NCBI GenBank assembly: GCA_034766995.1
Contig: CM068315.1
Coordinates: forward strand, 15,861,510-15,925,509
Reading direction: 5' to 3'
Length of the DNA: 64,000 nt
Source of the DNA: Acanthacorydalis orientalis
Lineage: Eukaryota; Arthropoda; Insecta; Megaloptera; Corydalidae
Both the position numbers and the translations under genes were made by a program. Below, piece by piece: positions 45,380 to 55,304 of this stretch (position 1 is its first letter; the number at the start of each line of letters is the position of its first letter). Below the pieces are notes generated by a model, which saw only the letters and a list, made by a program, of their open reading frames with translations, did no database searches and was not told where the DNA came from.

Positions 45380-45900
45380 TTATAATTAAAGTTTTATGAC
45401 ACTAGTGATCAAATCAAACCTTATATGTAATTAACTAAATAATTTCTGCAAAAGAATAGAAGAATAATGTTATTTTAATTTTTTTAATTCAAATTTGATT
45501 TATTTACCTTTAATAAGAATTGTTTTGTTCTTCACCTTCAAGAAAACGGCTGGGAATATTCCTAATAATGAAATATCACTTTCAGAGAAATTAAGTGCTA
45601 TTACATTTGTTAAAATTCCTAAAACTTAGTTTAGGGAAACAATAGTATGGTCATTTTGTATATATTTTATATAGTTTCATACAATAAACATGTCTTTTAT
45701 ATTAAAATGTGTTTGAATTTCATGTAGTGTATATAAAACCGAATGTTCTCATTAGAAAAGTCAGTAAATAAAAAACTGCAATGATTAAGAAAACATTTTT
45801 GAAGTTTCCCTATTTTTAAAGGTGATTTAATATATCCATGATTAGTTTTTTTCGAAAAAGTGTCAAAAATAATGCTGTAGAGCGTTTGAAAAGCTTAAGT
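45380..45900. other. AT-rich intergenic DNA
   Basis: Nothing recognised. Confidence 0.35.
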
Positions 45901-45904
45901 TCTT

Positions 45905-45990
45905 ATTATTTTCACACGATTATTTCTCATCCCACAGATCACAAAAATATTTCTGTCAAAAAATCTCCGATAAATCGTTTATTTTTTTTC
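45905..45990 (+). repeat. FB foldback family, outer arm fragment
   Basis: TTTTCACACGATTATTTCTC, ATCCCACAGATCACAAAAAT, TTCTGTCAAAAAATCTCCGA. Only the outer arm is left. A called 67-codon frame over it is a shadow. Confidence 0.55.
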
Positions 45991-45999
45991 ATTCTTCAG

Positions 46000-46724
46000 T
46001 TTCAATACGTATTTAAAAGTAACGGGAAACATTTTCAATAAGGAGAGGTATGTCTATGTTACTTCTTTAATTTTTTTAAAAAAATATTTTAGTAATTTGG
46101 AGAAATAATAGTATGATCATTTTGTGTATATTTTGTATATTTTCCATATAATAATGAAAAAATATTATTATAAATTTTAATTCAATTCCATTATGTATTT
46201 TATTTAGTGAAGACTATTCATTGTTGATTTCGTTTATTCAAAAAAATGTAATTATAAAAGTAATAAACCCAACAACACGTGATTCATTTCCATGTATTCA
46301 AACATACTTGCAAGTAATTATTTAAACAAACACCGTCTCTCCTGCCGTATAACGAACAGGAAAAAAAACACATCACTTTTTGTATAAACGAAAATCCTGT
46401 ATACAGAACTGAACAACTCATTTCACTCCCGTCGTGTTTCCTATATTAAACTCTATTTAGGTAAGAACAATGGTCGAAACGAAAGCATTCCTTCATTGTT
46501 TAATACGTGTGTGACGTGTAACATTGCCCCCTCGCTGAGGATACATTCGTTTCCCGGAGTACCCCCCTTTGTGACGAGTGACGAAAACGTATTCTAACTC
46601 TAGTACTCGGCACTTAAACATTTGTGCTAGATTATTTCTTTCATAGAACGACTTATTATTTTTATTAATGTCGCTGGCTTAACAGGTCATGAACACTTTT
46701 GTAAAAACATCATCTCGATGGAAA

Positions 46725-46728
<4 letters not shown>
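46000..46728. other. AT-rich DNA followed by a GC-richer island at 46310-46660
   Basis: The island contains C-rich and CpG-containing words (GCCCCCTCGCTGAGGATACA, CCCGGAGTACCCCCC) and no long open frame. It is a candidate conserved non-coding element. Confidence 0.4.

Positions 46729-46815
<87 letters not shown>
46729..46815. repeat. (TA)n microsatellite with (CA)n tail
   Basis: About 38 TA units followed by GACACACACACA. Confidence 0.97.
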
Positions 46816-46816
<1 letters not shown>

Positions 46817-46819
46817 CAC

Positions 46820-47450
46820 ATGTACATACAAACTATGATACACTCATTGAATATAAATTAATATAAAATATAGAAATCAAAGTAAATGAGACTATAATCT
46901 ACAAAAATATTTGAATAACAAACAGAATACTTTACGATTTTCTATAATTATTATATTTTTAATATTTTTTTGTTTAAAAACAGTAAATACTTAATTTCAG
47001 TTTGTTAATAGTTTTGAAAAACTACTGAAATGAACATGTACAGCACGGACTGTGATGAAATATAAATTTTAAACCGGAAACAGTATTTGACCGTACTTGG
47101 ACAGCAAAGCTGCTTAGTATTATGGCATATATAATGCATTAAGTCCCTTTATCCGAAGATCCTATTATTGATATAATCGTTTGACTAGCGTAGTTGTTTG
47201 TACAGAAAATATTTTCGAACAAAAAAAACTGTAAAACGAACCGCCATTAATAAGTCATGCAAAGTATTACATTTTATTATTATTTGATTTATGATCAAAG
47301 CTTATTTTTTTAAAAGAATTATATATATATATATATATATAATATGTAAATACCATTTGTCTCAATTATATTTTGGGCCAGTATAACTTAATGCGTTTCC
47401 CTGAATGAGTTTTTATTTCACACAAACACAATTAGTTTTGTTTAATATAC
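46820..47450. other. AT-rich intergenic DNA
   Basis: A short (TA)n at 47317-47342. No gene recognised. Confidence 0.35.
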
Positions 47451-47454
47451 TTTA

Positions 47455-47645
47455 GCTAAATTCACATTCACAAATCATTTCTTGTTTCGCCCCACATAAA
47501 AAAATATTTTATACCTTAGTATTTTAAAAATGATTGCATTCCCATCAAAATGAGTATAAGCAACAATCTGTTGTCACTAAATTTGAACAAAACATTTTTT
47601 GTGGTTTTTGAGATAAAAAAGAATTTGTTTTGAATGAAAATTAAC
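47455..47645. repeat. FB foldback family, two arms
   Basis: AAATTCACATTCACAAATCA, GCCCCACATAAAAAAATATT, ACCTTAGTATTTTAAAAATG, CCCATCAAAATGAGTATAAG, then ATTTGAACAAAACATTTTTT and GTGGTTTTTGAGATAAAAAA. Confidence 0.65.
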
Positions 47646-47649
47646 TTTT

Positions 47650-48130
47650 TCTTATCAAAATGTACAATAATTGGTTAGTGATCATTCAGTAATGACTTAT
47701 ATGCTTTAAATCAGAGTTCTAGGTACATATTTGCCTGTCTTAGTGATTAGGCAATTTAAATGATCAATAATTAATTATTTAACAATTTAATTATAACATT
47801 CTCGCCTTCTCTGTCATAATTTTTCTGATTTCAGTGACGCGATTAATATATTTGTATAATTTATTTATGCATTTGATTGTACATATTTTGTTCTTTCTAG
47901 TCAATAGCGAAAAGTGAATTTATGTTTTTATAGATTCAGCAATGAATATTTGAACTGTATTAAGGATGATGTAGCTGTTAATCATTAATGTGTGTTCTGT
48001 CTGTATCAATTTTGATTATTAATATAATTTTTTTACCTGAATTAATAAGTAACTAAATAGTAGTCTTTCATAACACAAATCTTTTGATATTTGAAAAAAA
48101 TGTGTTCTTTCATGAATGGATTCTTCAGTC
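47650..48130. other. AT-rich intergenic DNA
   Basis: Nothing recognised. Confidence 0.35.
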
Positions 48131-48132
48131 TG

Positions 48133-48474
48133 CTATAAAGAATGAGGTTGATAGAAAAATAATTGCAACATACGACCTTCCAATTCATATAGTTTTTTTA
48201 ATTTAAGTGGTTTTAAGTGGTCCAGGACTATTGGATGACTAACGCCTAACGTTTGTGCAAGCTCTCGAATTGTTATGCCTGGTTTTGATTCAACTAACGC
48301 TTTCAGCTGCTCGTTATGAACTGATGGAGATCGTACGTTACCTTCTTCATCTTGAAGTCTCTCGTGTCGAGTACGAAATTTGGGAAACCAACATTGCAAT
48401 ATACGTTCCTTAACAACTCCCACATCAAAAGCATCGTTTAGTTTACGAGCAGTTTTTGCTGCTTTACCACCCAT
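48133..48474 (-). CDS. HTH-only mariner-derived protein, 113 aa, intact frame
   Basis: The product corresponds to residues after the first helix of a cecropia/Hsmar1-like mariner DNA-binding domain: GGKAAKTARKLNDAFDVGVV (1st HTH), KERILQCWFPKFR, a linker with QDEEGNVRSP, NEQLKALVESKPG, and the second HTH TIRELAQTLGVSHPIVLDHL at about residues 69-88. After residue 94 the transposase sequence stops, and the frame reads through the right-terminal repeat (YELEGRMLQLFFYQP) to a stop 10 bp outside the element. The catalytic DDD domain is absent. A 1 bp insertion separates the ancestral ATG from this frame, so the usable ATG is an ACG-to-ATG change at the family's KTGGK motif. If expressed it could bind transposon ends without cutting. 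No promoter is identifiable, and it may simply be a young or lucky relic. Confidence 0.5.
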   Translation of the reverse strand: MGGKAAKTARKLNDAFDVGVVKERILQCWFPKFRTRHERLQDEEGNVRSPSVHNEQLKALVESKPGITIRELAQTLGVSHPIVLDHLKPLKLKKLYELEGRMLQLFFYQPHSL

Positions 48475-48692
48475 TTTGAACTAATATCAAAAATGCTCTT
48501 ATTTTCTTCTTTTCCATCTTTAATTCTATAACAAAATTAATAATGAAACCAAAGTCGATGTTACCAAAATACAGACCGAAAAATCTACTTTAAAAAGTTA
48601 TTAACATGAAAACGATGAAATGATAATTTCATTCAAAAAAAGTAAGGTTAGAATTCAGAAAACAAAACCGCAATTATTTTCATACCAACTTA
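48143..48692 (-). mobile_element. M1e: internally deleted mariner derivative carrying an open ORF
   Basis: 550 bp in the minus orientation. Termini are GGTTGATAGAAAAATAATTG on the left and (read inward from the right) AGTTGGTATGAAAATAATTG. TA is present at the right end (48691-48692) and mutated at the left. It has the same internal deletion as the other M1 copies. Unlike them, the DNA-binding-domain frame is uninterrupted from 48474 to 48133. Confidence 0.85.
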
Positions 48693-48699
48693 ATACAGT

Positions 48700-48840
48700 A
48701 ACTTCTTCTGATCAAAAATGTAGTTATCTTCAGTGTTAAGACACATAAAATGGTTTTATGTTATGAGTTAGCGTTTTAAAATGATAATGTTGATATCGTG
48801 TAAGCAACAGTTAAAAGATTAATGATAGGACAATACGAGT
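48700..48840. other. AT-rich intergenic DNA
   Basis: Nothing recognised. Confidence 0.3.
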
Positions 48841-48844
48841 ATAG

Positions 48845-48950
48845 CTCTATCACTGTGCCTAAATTTGCATTCATAAATGAATTCATTTTCATCCCACAAA
48901 TCACAGAAATTTTTCGAACGAGAAATGTTCAGTAAATCATTATTAAATTA
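48845..48950 (+). repeat. FB foldback family, outer arm
   Basis: TATCACTGTGCCTAAATTTG, TTCATAAATGAATTCATTTT, ATCCCACAAATCACAGAAAT, AATGTTCAGTAAATCATTAT. Confidence 0.65.
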
Positions 48951-49179
48951 ATTAAACAATTGAGTACTCGAATCAGTAAGTTTTTATTAGAACAATCTCA
49001 AATTTCAATTAGTTAGATTCGATAATTGACATTCGTATAAGAAACCTGATATAAAAATCAAAAATCAAGTGCTACTAATATCAATGAAAATATAATTATT
49101 TTTTCAAATTAATATTGAATTGCAATTAAATATTAATAGTTAACAATAACAACAAGTCTTAATACGATATGTGAACTTT

Positions 49180-49283
49180 TCACAAATGAATTTTTTCACC
49201 TCACAAACCATAAAAAATGTTCTGAATAAAATTGTACAACAAATCACTATTGATAATTTTTAATTGTTAATTATATGCAGTTT
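49180..49283 (+). repeat. FB foldback family, left part of a LINE-interrupted copy
   Basis: GTGAACTTTTCACAAATGAA, CACCTCACAAACCATAAAAA, AATCACTATTGATAATTTTT, TTGTTAATTATATGCAGTTT. The arm breaks off at 49283 and continues at 50573 after the LINE. Confidence 0.75.
49271..49283. repeat. Target-site duplication, left copy
   Basis: TTATATGCAGTTT. It matches TTATACGCAGTTC at 50560-50572 in 11 of 13 positions; both lie at the same point of the FB arm consensus. Confidence 0.7.
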
Positions 49284-50559
49284 GAGCAAACAATATAAAA
49301 AATATCCTGGTAAAGTCAAAAACTGATTCCTGGGAGTCTAGAATTCAAATTTTTGACGCCATGGGTTCTACTACTGTCCTATATATGAGCGAAATTTGTA
49401 GGTTTAGATATTTAGATAACATTGAAAGGTACTATACTATTTTTGTTAAGTCACTTCTCGGATGGCTACGCTCAACACTAAGATACATCATCAGATTGGA
49501 GACTGGAAAAACAAAACTAGCAGTTTTCGTCTTTAAACAAGCAATCTCATGGCGGATAAAATTATTTCATATGAATGATACTAGATATGCATAAATTTGT
49601 TTTAACAGACTTAAAAATTTGGACAGCTCTCCTGAGAATGCAATTAAATGTTACTATGCATCGCAACTTAAAAACGTATTAAATAGTTTAAATTATGAAA
49701 ATATCTGAGAGACTGGAGATTTTGCAATTGTTAAAAAAAAAATAAAAAAAATTTATAATGAAATACGAAAAAAGCATAAAGGACTTGGATAAATAACATA
49801 TGGTAGCATCGAAATACAACCCCAGATGCCAAGACATAAAATGTAATAATAGAATAGAAACGTATTTAAATATAAGAATTCAGTTTGTTACAATCAAAGT
49901 ATACAGTCAATTAAGAGTTATGGGTACTAAACATTTTAAAATAATATCAAGAGGCATTAAGTATACCTGGGATCCTACTTTAATATGTACAAATTGTAAC
50001 GTAGGCGAAGTAGAAGATTTTCATCATGTAGTACTTGTCTGCCACTTATATAAGTCTTTTCGAACTGAGTTAATTTTAAAATGCCTGAATGAAAAATGCA
50101 GCAACATTTTCCATATGTACATCTTTCTAACATTTGCAAACAGAAAATTAAGGATATTTACTATTTTATCATTTCAGTGTTAAAAACTGAAAGTATAAGT
50201 ATGAATGGATAATATTTTATTCTACTTTTATCATTTCTATTATATCTCTCCTGTTATTATTTACCAGTTAGTTAATTAAATACGTTCGATTGCTCAAAAA
50301 GATATATTGTGTATTGTAATGAATGTATCCGTGTTGAAAATGTATAGTTAAATAAAGTAGTTGGAAATTAAATAATTATTTAGTTTATATGATCATTATG
50401 TAATCGTTTATATGTAAGAATTTGACGTAGGATAAGCAGAATTTATATATTAAATCTATTGTATCCGTATATAAACATTTGTACTTATATATTATATAAG
50501 TGCCAACCTCCTGTAATGAATATTTTATTTGAAATACAGTACTTTACTTACTTACTTAC
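49284..50559 (+). mobile_element. Non-LTR retrotransposon (LINE), 5'-truncated, with (TTAC)n tail
   Basis: About 1.28 kb inserted in an FB copy. From about 49350 it reads as the region after the RT domain: VLYMSEICRFRYLDNIERYY, TIFVKSLLG, RSTLRYIIRLETGKTKLAVF, SWRIKLFHM and then SQLKNVLNSL with a few stops. An open 127-codon segment (49800-50183) follows, with a C-terminal zinc-knuckle. The element ends in TACTTACTTACTTACTTA, a tetranucleotide tail, immediately before the right target-site duplication. The motif order fits CR1/Jockey/R1-type LINEs. The clade is not resolved. Confidence 0.8.
49800..50183 (+). pseudogene. LINE ORF2 C-terminal fragment with CCHC-type knuckle
   Basis: 127 codons. 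The conserved C-terminal pattern of several insect LINEs is present: RIETYLNIRIQFVTIKVYSQ, LRVMGTKHFKIISRG, then ICTNCNVGEVEDFHHVVLVC, which is C-x2-C-x9-H-x4-C, followed by a basic/hydrophobic tail. In related LINEs this motif closes ORF2, whose product reverse-transcribes the RNA at the target site. The ATG is not a true start: the frame is the continuation of the upstream segment (49361-49594) after stops and a frame change. It cannot be functional without the 5' part. Confidence 0.7.
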
Positions 50560-50572
50560 TTATACGCAGTTC
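50560..50572. repeat. Target-site duplication, right copy
   Basis: TTATACGCAGTTC, directly after the TTAC tail. The pair shows that the LINE inserted into an already existing FB repeat. Confidence 0.7.
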
Positions 50573-50690
50573 GATAGTGATGCTGCCTGAAATATTTTAA
50601 CATTTAATGACTTTTGGGTCTTAAAAAAATTGTGAAAGTTTATTTGTGCATTATGTGAAGTGAACAAATTAATTTGAGAGTAAATATAGG
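50573..50690 (+). repeat. FB foldback family, right part of the LINE-interrupted copy
   Basis: Continues the arm (GATAGTGATGCTGCC..., matching the family GATGGCGATGC) and then shows a decayed opposite arm (TTTGGGTCTTAAAAAAATTG, GTGAACAAATTAATTTGAGA). Confidence 0.65.
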
Positions 50691-50694
50691 TGCA

Positions 50695-51280
50695 GTTCTA
50701 AAAATTTTTACTGTAAATATATGTTTTTGTCTGTGTGTTTTATAATAGTTTAAAAACGAAATTCATTTTCAAAAGATTTCAATATGTTTTTTTGTTTCCA
50801 GGTCAGTACTTCATCTTCTTCATTTAAGATATCAGGAAACGATTGGTGAGTGATTAAAATTTTTTTATTTACGTAATTTTATTCAGTTAAATTCTTTTTT
50901 TCATGTCTATAAAACTTTTACAAATTAAAATTACTGGTTTAATTGTATATTTCTGATAAAATAAAATCTTATAAAAATACCGTGGTTTCAAAAGACAAAA
51001 CAACTTCAGTTGTTTTAATTAGTTTTTTATTAAAGTAAATATTTTATTTTTAAATAGTAAATTATTAAAATTTAGTCTATTTGCATTAAATTACTGATTT
51101 TATTAGAATAAAACTTGAAGTTTCTGAATAGCAATAAATATATAACCGTAATAAATATATAACCAAGCAAATATAAAACCGTTAAATATTTTAACCTGCT
51201 ATTGGATAAAAAAGATTAATTGTATATTTTTATACTTGTGATCTTGTTATTACATTGTTCTGATTAGCCTTCGTGTTTTT
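50695..51280. other. AT-rich intergenic DNA
   Basis: TATATAACCGTAATAAATA is locally duplicated near 51140-51170. Nothing else recognised. Confidence 0.35.
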
Positions 51281-51283
51281 GGA

Positions 51284-51425
51284 TCCCCTGAGTTTCTGTT
51301 CTCCATTAACTAGTTTCGGTAAGTGTGCCATCTTCTGATACTTTTTAGATACTTGAAGTTTACAAAATCTACCGGAAGTTGATAGATATGTCGAAACTAG
51401 TAGCGGAGAAGATAAACTCTGACGA
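51284..51425. repeat. Inverted repeat with potential to form a hairpin
   Basis: Left arm: CCCTGAGTTTCTGTTCTCC, then TAACTAGTTTCG (51288-51318). Right arm reversed: CAGAGTTTATCTTCTCCGCT, then ACTAGTTTCGACA (51388-51421). The arms match imperfectly over about 33 bp with a loop of about 70 bp. It may be an end pair of a small element or a structured transcript segment. No TSD seen. Confidence 0.45.
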
Positions 51426-51494
51426 TCCAGAAAGATACAGGTCATGAAAATCGCATCAACAAGATTCCAAGTATAAAATCATTCAATTATAATT

Positions 51495-51891
51495 TTAACC
51501 CTTTGCACTCGAGGAATATTTACACTTTTCCTTCCACCAAATCAATAGTTATAAATATAATTTATCAACATGAAACATTTTGGATTACTCTTTAGCTGAA
51601 AAAAGGAAATAGATTTATCATTTATACAAAGTTAAAGTGGATAAATCTTGCAATTCAGCGTCTAATTCACACATATAGTTGTCAGAACTGGTATCAAATT
51701 CATTATTTTTATTCACTTTCTTTTTGATTTCATCCATTATTATAAGCGCAAAAGAAATAATTTATATTTATTGAAAAACATAAGTGATCAGTTGTGGAAA
51801 AAACGTGTAAATTTCAGTTGTGCTCGAATTCCGAGTTTCCGGAATAAATGTTCATGCCAGCGGTGCTGGCATTCCGAGTGCAAAGGGTTAA
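51495..51891. mobile_element. piggyBac-type MITE, family P2
   Basis: 397 bp with exact TTAA at 51495-51498 and 51888-51891, and strong terminal inverted repeats. The left end is CCCTTTGCACTCGAGGAAT, and the right end read inward is CCCTTTGCACTCGGAAT. An additional subterminal GCCAGCGGTGCTGGC palindrome lies near the right end. TTAA targets with CCCTTTGCACTCG-like ends are characteristic of piggyBac/looper elements. This family is distinct from P1. Confidence 0.88.
51618..51737 (-). pseudogene. Short acidic ORF inside the P2 MITE, probable piggyBac transposase N-terminus
   Basis: 39 codons from an ATG at 51737: MDEIKKKVNKNNEFDTSSDN, then YMCELDAELQDLSTLTLYK and stop. The acidic, Ser/Asp-rich start with D-D/E pairs is typical of the disordered N-terminus of piggyBac transposases. 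No catalytic domain follows. This would identify the MITE as an internal deletion of an autonomous P2 element. The call rests on composition and position only. Confidence 0.4.
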
Positions 51892-51894
51892 AAC

Positions 51895-52435
51895 TTCAGT
51901 TTCAATATTTGCATATTGTAAGAAAACATGATGTTATACTTATATATAAATCTCAATTTTCTAATTGAATATACAACTCTAGTAAATATTGAATGATATT
52001 TCTATATTATCGCTTTTTTAATGGTTAATTGGCGTATAATCTGTGTCAGAATAAGTCTATTTCTATATATATATATATATTATTAACATATATTATTAAC
52101 ATATTGGATGCTACTAAATGTTCAGTTAATTGAAAAATTAAACTTTTTTAAAAAAGCATTATCAATCAGATTGTTTCAAAAACAATAAATCTCTATTTAG
52201 ATAGTAACAATTCCTACATTTTGGATTAAATATCAGATCAGTCAAAGTTTTATTTTCTTATGAAAAATATCTTCTTTAATGAATAAGAAGTAGTATGGTC
52301 TAATATAAATCGACTGACATATTTAATTCTTCTACAGTTAGCTCCCCCTCTTGATATACTTCTCCGTAAACAAATATCTGCAACATCTAAGCAGTAATCA
52401 TGCAAAATAATATTTTACATAAACCGCTGTATATT
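51895..52435. other. AT-rich intergenic DNA
   Basis: A short (TA)n at 52063-52081 and a small ATATTATTAAC duplication next to it. No gene. Confidence 0.35.
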
Positions 52436-52439
52436 CCAA

Positions 52440-52740
52440 CAGAGACACATGCATATTCTTAAATAACAGTCGTTTCGTAAAACGGCGAGCAAAGCAAGCG
52501 TGACGCGAAGGCGGGCAAACACTTCAACACCCGCCATTTTATGCACGTCCCCTTGTAAACTGCTACGGTGCTCATCGTCGACAAATTACATTTATTTAAA
52601 CACCCTCCATGGAGAAACTCAGTGCTATGGTTTCGTACTATGTGTATATTTTTATGTTTTGTTTAAAATCGACTGAGTCACGATGACGGTGACTATGCAC
52701 CTACATTTGAATTTAAATCGCTTCTTACGTAGATTCTACT
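52440..52740. other. GC-richer island, candidate conserved non-coding element
   Basis: About 300 bp: AACGGCGAGCAAAGCAAGCG, GCGAAGGCGGGCAAACACTT, CACCCGCCATTTTATGCACG. No long open frame. The CCATTTTATGC core resembles Cdx/Abd-B-type sites, but that is only suggestive. Confidence 0.4.
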
Positions 52741-52939
52741 CGTAATAAAATTCCAACAGAGTGACGATTACTTGAAATACTTAAATATCGTGTTTAATAA
52801 CAAGTTCTTGTTCATTTATTAGACGATTTTAAAATTTTCAAATCACATTTCTGATTATTAAAACAATGTTAATTCAGTGATTGGTTTTTAGTATCATCAT
52901 AGTAGCTTTCTTTTTTATAATTGTTTTTTTATATAATAC

Positions 52940-53310
52940 AGTTCTGATACTATTGATAAATTCACTTTCACAAATGAATCCTTTTTTCACTTAAAAAAAT
53001 GCTGAATAAAGTATTGTCGATCATTTCTTAGTACTATGAAAATAGTGGAATTACTATAAATGCGTTGAGAAACATTAAATAATCAATTAATCAATATTTT
53101 TAATTAAAAAAAGACTGTAATTTATTAGGTGAGTGAAAAATTCATTTGTATACTATTTTTCTGTATCTTAACACTCGAAAGATGGTGGTATCTTCATTAA
53201 AATGTGCACAGACTGTAATTAAAATAATTAACAATTAGTTGTTGAACATTTTTTTTAAGAAAAATTGTTTTGATTTGTGGGTAGTGGAAAATTCATTCCT
53301 GAAAAAAAAT
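52940..53310. repeat. FB foldback family, long diverged copy
   Basis: Outer end ATACAGTTCTGATACTATTG, TTCACTTTCACAAATGAATC and AGTATTGTCGATCATTTCTT. A second set of arm words in reverse follows: TTTTCTGTATCTTAACACTC, GATGGTGGTATCTTCATTAA, AATGTGCACAGACTGTAATT, TTAGTTGTTGAACATTTTTT, TGATTTGTGGGTAGTGGAAA. Confidence 0.7.
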
Positions 53311-53319
53311 TAAATTATT

Positions 53320-53685
53320 CTCAAATGTAGAAAGTATCTTCTTATAGAAATTATTTGTGTAATTTTTATACAATTCTGTAAATTTGAAACAGTTTAAGTA
53401 ATTGAGTTTATTTATGAACAGTTTTTTCCAAGTATCCTGCAATTATAACAATTTTTTCTTATAAATATTTCTGCAATAATATATTTCCCAGTATCTACTA
53501 CTAATTTTATAATAAACGTTGCAGAACTGATCTTCCGTGTTTGTCTTTTCTCTTTTATTAAATCTTTCACATGTGTTATTTCAACAACTGTTGGTTATTT
53601 TTTCTATTCTATTTGCTTCAGTGTAGAATAGTATTATTATAAGACCTTTTCTATAAAGTTTTTTTGTAGGCAAGAACAGTCTTCT
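53320..53685. other. AT-rich intergenic DNA
   Basis: Nothing recognised. Confidence 0.3.
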
Positions 53686-53689
53686 TGTT

Positions 53690-54100
53690 AGAATTCAGTT
53701 CAGACACTGGCTAAATTTACTTTTTCCGATACAAAAAAATCTGATTTCTAAATTTTTATTCTTCTAAAAGTATGATTTTTAAATTTTAGATTTTATTTTT
53801 GTGAAATATGATTTCTAAATTTTAAATTTTCATACTTCCAAAATGTGATTTCTAATTCTAAAGTTTGATTTTCCGAAAATTTGATTTCTTTATTCTAAAT
53901 TTTGGTTTGTCTGTTTAGATTTTATTTCTAAATTTTTCTTTTAGCTTTCTGAATCATAGAAGTACAAATAAGCCACAATTAAAAACGATCAATAACTATT
54001 TATTGAACACTTCTGATTTAAAAAAGTTTTGATCAAAGTTATTATTTAGTTTTTTTGAAAAAATAATTCATTTATGAAAATAATATAGTCATTTTTACAA
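53690..54100. repeat. FB copy with minisatellite core (core orientation 1)
   Basis: Outer terminus GAATTCAGTTCAGACACTGG, then CTAAATTTAC. From 53731 to about 53945 a T-rich minisatellite occupies the centre: repeats of a TCTGATTTCTAAATTTT-type unit. The right arm follows: TTCTGAATCATAGAAGTAC, AAGCCACAATTAAAAACGAT, CAATAACTATTTATTGAACA and TAATTCATTTATGAAAATA. Confidence 0.7.
53731..53945 (-). repeat. AT-rich minisatellite, about 35-40 bp unit
   Basis: About six degenerate units built from ATTTCTAAATTTT and CTTCTAAAAGTATGATTTTT or TTCCGAAAATTTGATTTCTT type words. It is the reverse complement of the array at 56020-56530. Confidence 0.65.
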
Positions 54101-54324
54101 TCCAAGTATTTCTCTACTAGGATAAGACTCTATATTACGCCCACTCTACCTGCTATATTCTTAAAATATAATCATTTTTTTCATAAATATTCAAAGAAAA
54201 TAAATGAAATTTTTGGTTAATACAATCGTATAATTAACCAACAGTTAAATTCATTTGCTTTCTATATTTATGAAAAAGTGGAAGAGGATAATAGTGAAAA
54301 GAGTACATAAAATAAGATAAATTC

Positions 54325-54560
54325 ATTTTCACAAATCAATTATTTTTCACTTCGTAAATCATTTTTTCTACTCTTTGGCGCTCTGAAGGTGATATCATCG
54401 CTATTGAAATACAAACAAACAATAGTCAAAAATAATCAGTGATCATTTATTAAACATTTTTGATCAGAATTGTTTTTAGTTTCGTTGGATGAAAAATAAT
54501 TCTTTTTTTGAATGTAAATTTGGTCACAGTATCAGAATTGTATTGTGATGATATTACTTT
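54325..54560. repeat. FB foldback family, both arms with outer terminus
   Basis: TTCATTTTCACAAATCAATT, ACTCTTTGGCGCTCTGAAGG, TGATATCATCGCTATTGAAA, AATCAGTGATCATTTATTAA, ACATTTTTGATCAGAATTGT, GGTCACAGTATCAGAATTGT and ATTGTGATGATATTAC at the end. Confidence 0.75.
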
Positions 54561-54564
54561 AACC

Positions 54565-54830
54565 AATAGAGAAGCCTTCAGATGTCTCGAAAGAGCAATA
54601 AATGCTATGGAATATATCTAAGTATTAAATAACCCACACTTAATGGTATTTAATTTTAATATAAAACTATTTTTTTCATAAATATTTTTAATCAAAATGA
54701 ATGAAATTGTCAGCGAATTAATTTTGTTATTATCTTCGATATATATTTTTATAAATAAATTGAAAAAGACAAGGTTATTTTCAATTGACATAGTTGCTCG
54801 TAAAAGTTATATATACGCTTCAACATATAT
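54565..54830. other. AT-rich intergenic DNA
   Basis: Nothing recognised. Confidence 0.3.
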
Positions 54831-54834
54831 ACAT

Positions 54835-55300
54835 ACATATAGTTGTTACAATATGATTGCACGGATCTCACACCCCGATTGCCTCGTTATTTTTTCGAAA
54901 GCACTCCTCGCGAGATGTGTGTCGTGCACGAAGTCGTTATGCAGTCAATTTACGGGCATCCAGTGCGGTGTGATGTGCGTGCCGCTCTCCTAACAACTCG
55001 CTGAAGGCGACTCGAAGTTGATTACCTGTATGAAGAGAGATATATACTCATTTGCATGTTTTACACTTGTGCTATGAATGTATGTATGTACGCGACGACC
55101 CATTGCTGCGGTGGTGCGGTACACGTACTCACATACACACACAGTATGTGTGTGTCTGTTGTTTGGTCGGGCATGCTAATTGATTTGAGTGCGTCAATTA
55201 ACTTGTCAACGAAAACGGGGATGATATATTTTTAAGAATGTCGGTGACTAGAGTTCATGGTCTGGCGTTTTGGCGAAGATGTATCGACAGGTATTTTTCA
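54835..55300. other. GC-richer island, candidate conserved element or exon
   Basis: About 450 bp. The 98-codon frame 54697-54993 (plus) enters from AT-rich DNA and gains a Cys-containing C-terminal part (RCVSCTKSLCSQFTGIQCGV) with no recognised domain. A second frame (55257-55448) starts later. There are short (CA)n and (TG)n tracts at 55128-55155. The sequence suggests selection, but the gene content is unresolved. Confidence 0.4.
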
Positions 55301-55304
55301 TAAT

